From positions 32,703 through 96,702 of the forward strand of contig CAMJHF010000011.1 in assembly GCA_946405435.1 (NCBI GenBank): a stretch of 64,000 nt of DNA. Reading direction: 5' to 3'. Made by a program: the position numbers and the translations under genes. Source of the DNA: an uncultured Bacteroidales bacterium. Lineage in GTDB: Bacteria; Bacteroidota; Bacteroidia; Bacteroidales; UBA932. Below, one piece after another: positions 11,283-21,909 of this stretch (the first letter of the stretch is position 1; each line of letters starts with the position of its first letter). The notes under the pieces are model-generated. The model saw only the letters and a program-made list of their open reading frames with translations, was not told where the DNA came from and did no database searches.

Positions 11283-11413
11283 TATTGAAATTGGTTTTGG
11301 TTTCCGGAAGCAAAAGTAAAGTCGCCGTCCTATTTTTGCAATCAAGGATATGGGTATGTGGCGAATAATTCCGATATTTGTGGCGAATTGTTAATATTTG
11401 TGGCGAAAATTAT

Positions 11414-12256
11414 ATGAAAAAGAAACCGATTGTAGCCTTGATCTATGACTTTGACGGCACTCTTTCGCCTGGCAACATGCAGGAATTCGGATTCATCCAG
11501 GCGGTTGGTTCCACACCGGAGGAGTTCTGGCGTATGAGCGACAGCATCGCCATTGGGCAAGATGCGTCCAATGTGTTGTCTTATATGAAGTTAATGTTCG
11601 ATGAGGCCCGCCGTCAGGGCATCAAGCTCCGTCGCGAGGATATGCGGCGTTTCGGCGCCCATATCAAGTTGTTCGACGGAGTCAGGGAGTGGTTTTCGCT
11701 GGTCAACGAGTATGGCAGGACGCACGGCGTCCGCATCGAGCATTACATAAATTCGAGCGGTCTCAAGGAAATAATAGAAGGCAGTCCCATCGCTTCGGAG
11801 TTCAAGCATATTTTCGCCGGATCCTTCATCTACGACGAGGCTGGCGAGGCCGAGTGGCCTGGCATCGCTGTCGACTACACCGCCAAGACGCAGTTCCTCT
11901 TCAAAATATCAAAGGGCATTTTCAGCTCCCGCGACAACAAGCGGGTCAATGCCTCCATCGCCGATGACAAGAAGCGCATACCGTTCTCGCACATGATTTA
12001 TTTCGGAGACGGTGAAACGGACGTGCCCTGCATGAAAATAGTTGGAATGTTCGGCGGTAATTCAATAGCGGTCTACGATCCTTCTTCGGACAAGAAGCGC
12101 GCTTCCGCCCTCAAGCTCAAGCGTCAGGGAAGGGTAGCCTTTGCCACACCGGCTATTTATACGGAGCAGTCGCGTACATTCCGGGTTGTCTGTGCAATAA
12201 TAGACAAGATCAAGGCGGACAGCGAGTTGGAAAGACTGGCCAGGCTATCTGATTAG
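11414..12256 (+). CDS. HAD-family phosphatase
   Basis: [32 protein letters not shown]. Confidence 0.88.
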   Translation: MKKKPIVALIYDFDGTLSPGNMQEFGFIQAVGSTPEEFWRMSDSIAIGQDASNVLSYMKLMFDEARRQGIKLRREDMRRFGAHIKLFDGVREWFSLVNEYGRTHGVRIEHYINSSGLKEIIEGSPIASEFKHIFAGSFIYDEAGEAEWPGIAVDYTAKTQFLFKISKGIFSSRDNKRVNASIADDKKRIPFSHMIYFGDGETDVPCMKIVGMFGGNSIAVYDPSSDKKRASALKLKRQGRVAFATPAIYTEQSRTFRVVCAIIDKIKADSELERLARLSD

Positions 12257-12832
12257 GTTGAGGAATTCGTTCCTTGTGCGGGACGAACTCAGGAAGATTC
12301 CGCTGAAGGCAGAGGTAGTGGTGACGGCGTTGGCTTTTTCTACGCCGCGAAGCTGCATGCAGGTGTGGTTGGCCTCGATGACCACGGCCACGCCGAGCGG
12401 GTGCAGCGCCTCATGGATGCAGTCGCGGATCTGTACGGTCAGGCGTTCCTGGACCTGCAGGCGGCGGGCGTAAGTCTCCACCACCCTGGCGATCTTGCTG
12501 AGGCCGGTGATCTTTCCGTTCGGAATGTAGGCGACATGGCATTTGCCGATGAACGGCATCATGTGGTGCTCACATGTGCTGTAAAGGTCGATGTCCTTCA
12601 CGAGTACCATCTGCTGGTACTTTTCGTCGAATATGGCCTTGTGTATGATCTCTATGCCGTTTTCGGTGTATCCTTTGGTGCAGAACTGCAGGGCTTTGGC
12701 CACGCGCTCGGGCGTTTTGAGCAGGCCCTCGCGCTGCGGGTCTTCGCCCAGCAGATAGAGAATTTCCTTTACATGCTCCGCTATCCTGGCAGTTGTTTCA
12801 GGGGAGTAAATATCTTCCTTTGTATAACTCAT
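12245..12832 (-). CDS. folE: GTP cyclohydrolase I
   Basis: [56 protein letters not shown]. Confidence 0.95.
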   Translation of the reverse strand: MSYTKEDIYSPETTARIAEHVKEILYLLGEDPQREGLLKTPERVAKALQFCTKGYTENGIEIIHKAIFDEKYQQMVLVKDIDLYSTCEHHMMPFIGKCHVAYIPNGKITGLSKIARVVETYARRLQVQERLTVQIRDCIHEALHPLGVAVVIEANHTCMQLRGVEKANAVTTTSAFSGIFLSSSRTRNEFLNLIR

Positions 12833-12854
12833 ATTGCAAAAGTACTTAAAAATA

Positions 12855-12884
12855 TTTGCACTTGAGAATTATTTTCTATATTTG
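12855..12884 (+). promoter_or_regulatory. Bacteroidetes-type promoter upstream of DUF2795-like gene
   Basis: TTTG (12855-12858), 18-nt spacer, TATATTTG (12877-12884). Confidence 0.6.
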
Positions 12885-12899
12885 CGCCCGAAACTCTAA

Positions 12900-13133
12900 A
12901 TGTTTGATGATATGTATTGGACACTAGAACTTGCCAGCAGCCTGGACGATGCTCCATGGCCGGCCACAAAAGACGAACTCATTGACTACGCAAACCGCTC
13001 CGGCGCCCCCGAAGAGGTCATCGAAAACCTCCAGGAACTCGAAGAGGAAGGCGAAATATACGAAACCATCGAGGACATCTGGCCCGATTATCCCACGAAG
13101 GAGGATTTCTTCTTTAACGAGGAAGAATATTAA
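12900..13133 (+). CDS. DUF2795-like conserved Bacteroidetes protein; 3' end appears to be the island insertion site
   Basis: MYWTLELASSLDDAPWPATKDELIDYANRSGAPEEVIENLQELEEEGEIYETIEDIWPDYPTKEDFFFNEEEY. Confidence 0.8.
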   Translation: MFDDMYWTLELASSLDDAPWPATKDELIDYANRSGAPEEVIENLQELEEEGEIYETIEDIWPDYPTKEDFFFNEEEY

Positions 13134-13222
13134 GCCTATTAACTGACTGAAATACAGTTGATTAAAAGAACAACACGGCAGAACTTAAGGGCTCTGTCGT
13201 GTTATTTTTGCGTATTAAAGCG
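13111..13222 (+). repeat. Direct repeat, left copy (att-like): 3' end of DUF2795-like gene plus terminator
   Basis: tctttaacgaggaagaatattaagcctattaactgactgaaatacagtt... matches 38752-38861 with about 8 substitutions plus small indels near the end. Confidence 0.9.
13172..13209 (+). terminator. Rho-independent terminator after DUF2795-like gene
   Basis: AACACGGCAGA/TCTGTCGTGTT stem followed by ATTTTTG. Confidence 0.75.
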
Positions 13223-13442
13223 TAACGAAAAGCGTTATAAGTTATGCCATTTTTGGGGCCAATCATAGTCTTCAAATATGAAAGAAGAAGAGTAGTTTTG
13301 AGGCTGTCTGAAAGATATGCAAAGTTATGTTGGAATGGTAATCTGAGTCTATATGCTGAAAAATCTCCAGCAGTCACTTCAGGATGAGTATGTTCCGAAA
13401 ACTGGGCGTAAAGTCTAGACAGATATGCGATGTGTATAGTTC

Positions 13443-14870
13443 TTACACTTTAGAAATTGTTCGGTGTCCTACTAAGTAGCAATATAAAGCTGAAGGCATA
13501 AACAACAACTGCTTTCCTTTATAATCAACAACACCACTCACGCTCTTAGATGTTACTATAGCTTCTGTGATCTGGTTTTTACTCATAAAGTCCTCAAGAG
13601 AAGTCAAGTCCCCCGGTTTACTGAAATAACGGTCACTCCACTTGATTTCCACAAGCCATTGCGGCTTAAGTTTAATATCGTCTAGCCTCACAATGTCCAC
13701 TTCGCCCTCTTTTTTCCCAACTTTCCAGTTGGCATAGAACAACTCGTATTCCCGTTGAAACCACTGTGCGAAGATAGCAGTTTCAACCATTCCGCCAAGA
13801 GCCTCATCCCCTTCCTTTAGGGGTGAAAACAAAGCACAACGCAGTGCTGGATTGGTCAGGTAGATCTTAAAAGCACTTACCCGTTGCATTTTTTTAGCGC
13901 AAACATCAATTTTATGGACGATTTTTATAAGAAACGCCGATTCTAGATATGTTAAATACTTCCTTAGAGTCTCCTTTTTAATATTCGATTCTTTTGACAA
14001 CGACTCATAAGAAAACTGTGATCCTGATCGATATGCTATATGAACAAACAAGCGATTCAACTCTTGAATGTCTTGAATGCCATACAGGCTTGGTAAATCC
14101 CGTAACAAAACTTTATCAACAATATCACTACGAATAAATTGACCGGGATTCTTTCTTATGGCTTGCGATAATGTAATCTCTGGATAGCCTCCATAGTTTA
14201 TATAATCAATATAATGCTGATTAAGAACATCTATATCAATGCTGTCGAATACTGATTGTTCCCGACCTTTCCAAATAATTGTTTTGGGACGGATTAAGTT
14301 ATCATAGTTGAGGAGATGTATGTACTCCTCAAACGTGAGTGGTGGGAGCATAAAATCGGAAAAACGCCCTGCCCCGCTCTCAATGCTTTTCACCTTTAAT
14401 GCAGCAGCTGCAGATCCTGATGCAATAAACCGAGATTGCCGATAACTGTCGGTTAAAGTCTTTAAGTGTATTTCCCAATCTTTGAGGTACTGTATTTCAT
14501 CAAAAATCACATAGTAGCCATTCGCATTATTATCTTGAAGAATCTCACGAGCATATGTAAATAAATCTTCTAAACCGATATTATTATAAATGGGGGTGTC
14601 AATAGAGAGATAAACAACCTTCTGAGGATTGATTCCGTCATTAATAAGCCTCTGTATTGTATGGAAAAGCATCACAGTCTTGCCGACACGTCTCGGCCCC
14701 ATAAGGATTATGCTCCTCCGAATATCAGGTTCACATAATAAACGATAGAAGGAGTCAAGATATAGTCGTGGCTGCATTTCTCTATAATCATCTTGAATCA
14801 TTCCAGTGATCCACCAAGGATTATCAAACCGCATCCTCGAAAGTATTTGCTCTTTTAAATAATCGTTCAT
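13443..14870 (-). CDS. AAA_14/DUF4143-type ATP-binding protein
   Basis: Walker A GPRRVGKTVMLFHTI, YVIFDEIQYLKDWE, C-terminal KKEGEVDIVRL...WLVEIKW. Confidence 0.85.
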   Translation of the reverse strand: MNDYLKEQILSRMRFDNPWWITGMIQDDYREMQPRLYLDSFYRLLCEPDIRRSIILMGPRRVGKTVMLFHTIQRLINDGINPQKVVYLSIDTPIYNNIGLEDLFTYAREILQDNNANGYYVIFDEIQYLKDWEIHLKTLTDSYRQSRFIASGSAAAALKVKSIESGAGRFSDFMLPPLTFEEYIHLLNYDNLIRPKTIIWKGREQSVFDSIDIDVLNQHYIDYINYGGYPEITLSQAIRKNPGQFIRSDIVDKVLLRDLPSLYGIQDIQELNRLFVHIAYRSGSQFSYESLSKESNIKKETLRKYLTYLESAFLIKIVHKIDVCAKKMQRVSAFKIYLTNPALRCALFSPLKEGDEALGGMVETAIFAQWFQREYELFYANWKVGKKEGEVDIVRLDDIKLKPQWLVEIKWSDRYFSKPGDLTSLEDFMSKNQITEAIVTSKSVSGVVDYKGKQLLFMPSALYCYLVGHRTISKV

Positions 14871-15007
14871 AACAAGTTCTATTTTGGTGCAAAAATAAGA
14901 GTTTTTTTGTTTATATACAAAGTAAACATTAAAATAAGCATATTTAAAAGTTCTTAATCATTCTTTTTCGTGGAATTAATGGGATATTGGTTAAAATTGA
15001 GGCCTTA

Positions 15008-15748
15008 TTATCCCGTTTTCATGACCGTGTACCAGGTATCCTTGCCGTCGAAGAACTCTCCAGTCCTGTTCTTGCATATTGCTGTGCTGATAGACTCCGG
15101 CTCTTTTATGGGGCGTATTACAATCATCTCGCCCCTCTTCGTCATGTCCAACAGCTGTTTCTTTGTCGGCCCGTCGCTGTAGAACGGTCTGAACAGCTTT
15201 TCTTTCGTATTCCCGTCGGACATGTCGCCGGTCTTCATTTTTAGCATCTCAACGAGGAGGGAGGTCGCGTTATCGACGGTCAGGTATTCGACAAGATCCG
15301 ATGCGGCCTTTATCAGACAGTCTTCTTTTGCGAAGCCGTCGAAGTAGCCGTCGGTCACATTCTCCAGGTCGTCTCAGGTCATATTACTCTCGCCGAATAA
15401 CATATTGTCGTTGTGTTTGTCTAATGCGAGTATAGCAGATATAAGCGACATAAAAAAATATTCATTATCTTTGTAAAGTCGGGGTAACTCACGGCAGACA
15501 TATTTGATGAAAGTGTAAGCTTTTGTACTTGGACTGAAATCTGGAAAATTTACGAGATCAAGGAAGAAGGCAACATTCATCACTTGTATTGGCTGGTCGG
15601 CACGGCTCCGTGCTCCCTCAATACGAGTGTGGAGTTGTTCATTTGCTCTAAGGTTTTCCAGAACCCCACTACAGATAACGTAGAGCTCCACACTTTTGTT
15701 TTGTAAAGGAGTACAATTAATAACGTTTACAATATGAATATGAGACAA
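15008..15748 (-). pseudogene. Hypothetical gene interrupted by an in-frame TGA (15374-15376)
   Basis: ORF 15374-15748 and ORF 15008-15358 are in the same frame, separated by a stop and five codons (NMT*DDLEN-VTDGYF). Confidence 0.55.
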
Positions 15749-17782
15749 TTAATCTGGCGATTTTGCTTCTCGATGGTCACCGTAGTGATCGGTGTAACCT
15801 GCTTTGCCCAGAACTATCACTTTGAAAAAGGGAAAACCTATTCACGGAATCGTTATATGCACGATGACGCATTCAAAGAATGGGTTGCCGGGATGAATGC
15901 AGGAGAATCCAGTTCTGCCTATATGGTCATTCTGTGTTATATGACGGAATTCGGAACGCCCAGAAATGTTTCTAAAGCTACGCAGGTAATGGATCAGTGG
16001 TATACAAAGGATGAAAGTATATGCCGTTGGGCTGCGTATTTTTGGGGGGCAATGGATTCTGGTGCTGTCGATTATGCTGGTCAGAAGGGGCTTAGATTTA
16101 ATGATCAAAGCCCGTATTACCACTATGCAGAACGTTATGGGTTGAAACCGGATTACAAGCGAGTATATAAGTACTCCACATATTCAGAGAAAAACTACAC
16201 TCCGAAAAGCAGACTTAGTAAACAGGAAAAGGACTTAGAAAAGATATTGTTGTCATATTGCTACTGGAAAGGTGTAGGAGGGGCTTCAGTCAATTTAGCA
16301 AAGGCTGTAGATTATACAAAAAATATTTACTACTATACTTCCGATGTGTTTCGACCTGGAGATGGAGATGAATATAATAGATCCAATCCCGATGCGATTA
16401 TTGGCCCTTGGGGGATTGCAACTTCAATGCTGGATGGAGTATCTTCACTTGAGGCTCTGGATAAGTGTCTGGAGGAGATAATTAATATTGGAGTATATAA
16501 TGGAACGGTCGATCAATTCAAGAATTATATTAATAATATCGACCGATTCGATCAGTATGGGGACTATAAAAATGATCGTTATTTCATTAAGAAATACAAA
16601 GAATCATTATCTGGAATTGAGAGTTCGCTTGAAGAGGAGGTTGAATCTCGTGTCTCGGAATTTCTCTCGAGTGTCTCTTCAAGTAACTGGGCAGAATGGA
16701 TTGAAGCATACATTGCTTTGCCAGAATTCGTCCGAAAGAGTTCCGATCTTCAAGATGGGATAAATGGTTTTTTGTATCGAAAACTGGGAATGGCCCCAGG
16801 CGCATTGAGTTATGCCGCTCCAGACTGGGAAGGATATCAAGAAGTAGAGAATAAGATTCCACATGAGATAAAATCTCAATGTCTATCATTGTGGATTAGC
16901 ACATTCCGGGCGGAAGAGAACAGAGATCATTATAGTGAGTATTACAAGGATTTGCCTTCTTCTTTCAAGCAGACCATTTCTGCATACTGCACAGACAGGA
17001 TGAATAATGAAAGGGTCTGGAATGACCCTGGATATCTGGAAGCTGCACAGGAGGCATTGTTGATGTCCGAAGATCCAAAGGTGCAGAGAAGAGCAAGAGA
17101 GATGTGGACGAAATATATGGTAGAGAATTTCTCAGATGGACAAATCGAAAATTATGAAAGCATCTTATCTGACGGACGTTTTTTTGATGATGGTTACACC
17201 AAGAAAAAACTGACGGACCGTTACAACTATTACATTGAGACAAGACAGAAGAATCGTGAATTCGAAGAACAAAGCATCATATCTTCTTTTGACGATGAGT
17301 TTGATTGGCCCAATTATGAGATTGCTCAAGAAATGCTTTATGGTAGCCCCCAATTGGAATCGATTAGGGATAAATATTTGAAAGCGGGGGAAACCATTGA
17401 GAAATACAAAAAGAAACTGAGTGCGCTTGATAATGAAAAACGATTCCTGCATACTGCTCAAGGCGACCAGGCCAAAGGATTTGACAAACGAATCGAAGAA
17501 GAAGCGGCTTTTGTCGATATTTTGAAGAAAGAAGATGCAGGAATCGTCACGCCAAGTGACTATGAGCTTTTTAAAGCTAAGTATCTTGCGGACCGTGGCC
17601 CGAGATCAGTAATGACATATGATGCTTATATTGCTGATTCTTATGCAATCGCGAGATTAAAAGAACTGAATCATCTTTCGACGAGCAAAGAGATAAAGGC
17701 CGTAAAAGCCCTGCCCGTTTCGTCGTATGTTTCCAAGATGATAAAAGAAGGAACAAAAAAGAAAGTGCTTCAGGAAAAGTAG
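15734..17782 (+). CDS. Large secreted protein of unknown function
   Basis: 682-aa ORF with N-terminal signal peptide (LIWRFCFSMVTVVIGVTCFAQ), charged helical body. Confidence 0.7.
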   Translation: MNMRQLIWRFCFSMVTVVIGVTCFAQNYHFEKGKTYSRNRYMHDDAFKEWVAGMNAGESSSAYMVILCYMTEFGTPRNVSKATQVMDQWYTKDESICRWAAYFWGAMDSGAVDYAGQKGLRFNDQSPYYHYAERYGLKPDYKRVYKYSTYSEKNYTPKSRLSKQEKDLEKILLSYCYWKGVGGASVNLAKAVDYTKNIYYYTSDVFRPGDGDEYNRSNPDAIIGPWGIATSMLDGVSSLEALDKCLEEIINIGVYNGTVDQFKNYINNIDRFDQYGDYKNDRYFIKKYKESLSGIESSLEEEVESRVSEFLSSVSSSNWAEWIEAYIALPEFVRKSSDLQDGINGFLYRKLGMAPGALSYAAPDWEGYQEVENKIPHEIKSQCLSLWISTFRAEENRDHYSEYYKDLPSSFKQTISAYCTDRMNNERVWNDPGYLEAAQEALLMSEDPKVQRRAREMWTKYMVENFSDGQIENYESILSDGRFFDDGYTKKKLTDRYNYYIETRQKNREFEEQSIISSFDDEFDWPNYEIAQEMLYGSPQLESIRDKYLKAGETIEKYKKKLSALDNEKRFLHTAQGDQAKGFDKRIEEEAAFVDILKKEDAGIVTPSDYELFKAKYLADRGPRSVMTYDAYIADSYAIARLKELNHLSTSKEIKAVKALPVSSYVSKMIKEGTKKKVLQEK

Positions 17783-17869
17783 AGCTACGCCTATTGATTA
17801 TGGTTGATCCCGTGCAAATGGTTGTGCGGGATTTTTTTATACTCAAACCGATCAGCTATATTCGCTGAC

Positions 17870-18241
17870 ATGATACACGAAGATGAATTGCCTGCCTTCA
17901 TGGAAGAGGTCAGAAGACGTGCGCTGCTCGCATGTGACAACAAGCCCGAATATGTGCGGGCATTACGGGAGAGCCCGACCTGGTACCGGTTCGGGAACGA
18001 CGAAATCGGCTACTGGAAGAACACCGGCTACAGGTACGATTTCTATGAAAAGCCTAACGAGTTCAGGGATATGATGATGCAAAACAAAATTGCCGCATAC
18101 CTGTCGGATAGGAGACAAGGTTGCAGCAATCTGATGGACTACCTTCCTTTACTGACGTTCAAGAATGAGAGAGAGGATGGGGAGTACCTGCATTTCTATT
18201 GTATAGAGGTTTTATGTAGAGATGGGCTCTATTGGCTGTAG
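17870..18241 (+). CDS. Hypothetical protein
   Basis: ORF starting MIHEDELPAFMEEVRRRALLACDNKPEY; C-terminus resembles the following 43-aa ORF. Confidence 0.5.
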   Translation: MIHEDELPAFMEEVRRRALLACDNKPEYVRALRESPTWYRFGNDEIGYWKNTGYRYDFYEKPNEFRDMMMQNKIAAYLSDRRQGCSNLMDYLPLLTFKNEREDGEYLHFYCIEVLCRDGLYWL

Positions 18242-18262
18242 TTGTAGCACAAAATCATTCTC

Positions 18263-18394
18263 ATGACACGCGAGGAGTGGGAAGGATGGGGCAATATAGA
18301 AAAACTCCCTATCTTGTCGTATGAGAACGAGCAAGAACAGGGAGTGTTCCTTCATTATTATTTGATAGATGACCTCCGGTTTATGGACGTCTGA
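18263..18394 (+). pseudogene. 43-aa fragment paralogous to the C-terminus of the preceding ORF
   Basis: MTREEWEGWGNIEKLPILSYENEQEQGVFLHYYLIDDLRFMDV* versus MDYLPLLTFKNEREDGEYLHFYCIEVLC of 17870-18241. Confidence 0.45.
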
Positions 18395-18789
18395 AATGGT
18401 GCGAGAGCTAAGGTTGGCCATTCATCCTTAAACAAAAGCAATTTGAAAACGTATGCATATAAAATAGGATGCATTCTCGCTTTTCTCGCCTAAAAACCAT
18501 ATATTTGTCTTTTGTTATCCTCATAAGGTAAAAGTTACTACATAGGGAGGCGTTTAGGTTTGTTCCTTACAGATGGATTTGGGAGATTCGCGTTGAAGGG
18601 AATGATGATTATTCGTTTATGCTCGGCTGTTTTCGACTTGTTCGTTCTACAGTATAGCATGAGTTAATGGGCATGAGTTCCTTCTTCTCCTTTTATATTC
18701 ATTCATGGAAGATACTAAAGTGGCTCACGCATTCCGAGATAAGGGTATATTGACACCAAAGGGCCGCTGGTGAATGAGAAATTGAAAGG

Positions 18790-20043
18790 ATGAAATCGTT
18801 ATTTTCTTCGATAACCCTGGCCGCAATTGCAGCCTCTCTCTTATTGATATCCTGCTCATCACCCATTAACAGCATCGACGATCCGCATTTCGATGAGAAC
18901 GGTGTCTATCTTGACAGCCTTGGTGCAACCTTCCAGGCTGTGATGCCGACTTCTATTGACTTCTATGTCGAGGTAAGTGGTAGCATGAATGGTTTCTTCC
19001 GAGCCAATAAAGCAACCGCATTTAAGACTGATGTTTGGGCGATTGTTTCCAATTTCGGCAGCCCTGGTGTCTCTGTGTTGTCAAATACCGGCACTCAGGC
19101 AACGAAATATACGGGAGACCAATTCCGCAGCAGGATGAATTCAGGTGGCTTTGTATCTACAGCTGAGACCCAGGTGCCTGCTATGTTGGAGAGCATCCTG
19201 TCGAAACTTGATTACGAGAACGGAGCAGTCGCAGTCTTGATTTCTGACATGAAGTATAGCCCTGTTGGTAATAAAGCTCTTCCGGTTCTTCTCCAGCAGT
19301 ATGCTACCGATATCAGGAATATCGTCGGCAAGTATCCAGGCTCTGCATATAGCCTTGTAGGAGCTTATTCTGAATTTCTAGATGCAAAAGGTAACGTCGC
19401 ATGCGAAAAGTCTCCATATTACTATCTCATCGTCGGTAAGGATGTTTGCGTAGCCGAGGTTCGCAATTGCATTACTACTATTCTCTCTGACCGTGATAAT
19501 TATCTGGACAATATCGAGACTGGTTTTGACTATAAGCGGCCGGCTTATGGATTTGGAGTTCCTGATAATGTAATCCAACTTGATAAGGAACCAACTTTCT
19601 ACAATTACGATGTCTCCTTTTCCGACACCTGCAAAGTGGTGCTGAATCTTGACCTCTCTGACTACCGTTGGCTGATTGCAAGCGATGAAGATGTCCTAAG
19701 GGAATGTCTCAAGGTTAAGGCAGCCTACGGTTCCGAGATTGAGATCGGAAAAATCGTCATCGACATTAATAACCACAATCAGAAGAAACTTGAGAGATTT
19801 GCCGTCGCTTCAGTTGAACTGAAACTTTGGAATATGCCGATGGATGCCGACGTTATTGAGTGGACTTTGGATCATCCGGAGTATTCCGTTACCGATACTT
19901 TTATGCAGATTCAGAACGCTGCTGCTGAAGCAGACCTAACCGGTTCCTTCTCACTGGCCAATTTTATTCAGGGTGTTTTCCAGGCCGTTCAGAACCACTG
20001 GAACCAGGAGCCTAACCGAATCTTGATTTCAAAAAGCAACTAA
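18790..20043 (+). CDS. vWA-like lipoprotein (first gene of the ZorAB-like/cytoskeletal operon)
   Basis: Lipobox LLLISCSS; degenerate MIDAS DFYVEVSGSMNGF and AVAVLISDMKYS. Confidence 0.65.
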   Translation: MKSLFSSITLAAIAASLLLISCSSPINSIDDPHFDENGVYLDSLGATFQAVMPTSIDFYVEVSGSMNGFFRANKATAFKTDVWAIVSNFGSPGVSVLSNTGTQATKYTGDQFRSRMNSGGFVSTAETQVPAMLESILSKLDYENGAVAVLISDMKYSPVGNKALPVLLQQYATDIRNIVGKYPGSAYSLVGAYSEFLDAKGNVACEKSPYYYLIVGKDVCVAEVRNCITTILSDRDNYLDNIETGFDYKRPAYGFGVPDNVIQLDKEPTFYNYDVSFSDTCKVVLNLDLSDYRWLIASDEDVLRECLKVKAAYGSEIEIGKIVIDINNHNQKKLERFAVASVELKLWNMPMDADVIEWTLDHPEYSVTDTFMQIQNAAAEADLTGSFSLANFIQGVFQAVQNHWNQEPNRILISKSN

Positions 20044-20046
20044 CAT

Positions 20047-20502
20047 ATGAAGATTGTTGACATTTACGGATGGGGGCTTCCCAAGCAGGCGGATTTCCTC
20101 AACCACTTCAAAAGCAACGACACGCTGTACAATCAAGCTCGTGCCTTGTGGAGTAAGCTCGACTCTTGCACAGTTTGGTTTATCGTCGCATTCGTAGTTA
20201 TTGCACTGGTCTTCGCCCTCATCTACTACGGGCCCTATAACAATAAGCCTCGTCGTCACTACAAAGTGAAGCATTGGCTTATCTGGATGCTCATTACTGC
20301 TGTCGTTACCTTTGTGATTACTTCGGTAATGGGGCTGATTATGGTTAAGTCTCCTCTTTCTGCAAGAATTGGCTTGATTCTCCGTGTCAGCGGAATCAAT
20401 GTCCTCTATAGCATTGGAGTATATTTCATCGCTGCACTTCTGGTCTGCAATATGCCGTTCCTGAAGACTAACGCATATAGGTTCCTTAAAATCGGCAAGT
20501 AG
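20047..20502 (+). CDS. Integral membrane protein (about 3 TM)
   Basis: Hydrophobic segments TVWFIVAFVVIALVFALIYYG, LIWMLITAVVTFVITSVMGLIM, VLYSIGVYFIAALLVC; 3-nt gap to next gene. Confidence 0.7.
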   Translation: MKIVDIYGWGLPKQADFLNHFKSNDTLYNQARALWSKLDSCTVWFIVAFVVIALVFALIYYGPYNNKPRRHYKVKHWLIWMLITAVVTFVITSVMGLIMVKSPLSARIGLILRVSGINVLYSIGVYFIAALLVCNMPFLKTNAYRFLKIGK

Positions 20503-20504
20503 TT

Positions 20505-21902
20505 ATGGCAAATAAAGTATTCGTTTTCTGCATTGGCGGAACCGGTCTCCGGGTAATGAAAGCCATCACGATGCTCGCTGCATCTGGCGTAAAGACGAAT
20601 GGATATTCCATCGTTCCTATTATCATCGATCCTCATATCGACCTTGAAGAGAAGACCAAGGTTGACAATCTTATCAACGACTATATCAGCATCTACAAGT
20701 ATGCGACGACAAGCGAAGGGCAGCAAATGAATCCGCTTGACGGGTTCTTTAACACTCAGTTCCAGCGCCTCGCAGAGATTGATGATGAGCAGAACAACAC
20801 TAGCGCCAGCATGGCGGAACGCCGCACGTTCGGTGAATACATGAATGTCGGCAATCTCAGCAATGATGACGTTAACAATTTTCTCGTGCAGACCCTTTTC
20901 TCGAAAGAGAATCTCACAAACAGCCTGTCCGTGGGTTTCAAGGGCAACCCTAATATCGGAACCGTAGTCCTGAACGAGATGGTTAATGGCGCTGACTGGT
21001 ACAGTGCTTTCACTCGTCATTGTGAGAGCGGAGACCGTGTCTTCATCATCAGCTCAATATTCGGTGGTACCGGAGCATCCGGCTACCCTCTCATCGAAAA
21101 GAAGATTCGCGATGCAGAAGGGTTCCCGAACGTTCAGCGGGCAATTATGGGGGCCGTGACGGTGCTTCCTTATTTCTCTCTGGAAGACCCGACGGTTTCC
21201 GGAAGCGACATTGACTCTTCCAGTTTCTTCACGAAGTCTAAATCCGCCCTGAGTTATTATGAGAACACCGTTAAATCGGATTATCTCTATTATGTCGGTG
21301 AGCAAACCCTTCGTGCAAATTATAAGAATAATGAGAAAGAGCAGAAAGACTTGGCCCATTTCGTAGAGTTGGTGGCTGCTACAGCTCTGTTTGACTTCCT
21401 TTCCAAACCGAAACCGGATGCGCCGCAGGCATTGACACGAGCCATCTATGATGACAAGGTCGCCCTTGATTTGGCTTCTCTCGGCGCAGGATATAAAGGA
21501 ATCGTCAAGAATGTTGCTGATATGATGCTGCTTGATCTTCTGGTTAAGATTCTGCCTGAGGAATCTCAGTTCCCTCTGAAGAAAGACCGTAAGATGAACA
21601 AGGATTTCTATCAGGACCATGCGTTCGTCGCTCTTGACCAGTTTACTAAGGGGTTCTACCAGTGGTATAAGGAGTTGTCCGAGAATGCTCGTGGTTTCAC
21701 TCCGTTGAACCTTGTTGGTCCCGGAAAGGAACTGACCAACTGGGTCAAAGGAAATACGCTCAAAGGCAAAGATGAGTCTTACTATCTGCTTGAGATGATT
21801 AAGGCCAGCAACAAAGGTAACGGCGAGAAGCATGACAATATCTTCCGCTATTTCCTGGAGTTTGCATACAGCGCCATCAATGTTTACACCAAAAATCTGT
21901 AG
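20505..21902 (+). CDS. Tubulin/FtsZ-like GTPase family protein
   Basis: N-terminal FCIGGTGLRVMKAITMLAASG and tubulin signature-like SSIFGGTGASGYPLIEKKI. Confidence 0.7.
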   Translation: MANKVFVFCIGGTGLRVMKAITMLAASGVKTNGYSIVPIIIDPHIDLEEKTKVDNLINDYISIYKYATTSEGQQMNPLDGFFNTQFQRLAEIDDEQNNTSASMAERRTFGEYMNVGNLSNDDVNNFLVQTLFSKENLTNSLSVGFKGNPNIGTVVLNEMVNGADWYSAFTRHCESGDRVFIISSIFGGTGASGYPLIEKKIRDAEGFPNVQRAIMGAVTVLPYFSLEDPTVSGSDIDSSSFFTKSKSALSYYENTVKSDYLYYVGEQTLRANYKNNEKEQKDLAHFVELVAATALFDFLSKPKPDAPQALTRAIYDDKVALDLASLGAGYKGIVKNVADMMLLDLLVKILPEESQFPLKKDRKMNKDFYQDHAFVALDQFTKGFYQWYKELSENARGFTPLNLVGPGKELTNWVKGNTLKGKDESYYLLEMIKASNKGNGEKHDNIFRYFLEFAYSAINVYTKNL

Positions 21903-21909
21903 TTGAATT

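Noticed and set aside
9612-11288. 558-aa plus-strand ORF opposite the acyl-CoA synthetase
   Set aside because: Antisense shadow ORF; the minus-strand AMP-binding motifs are unambiguous
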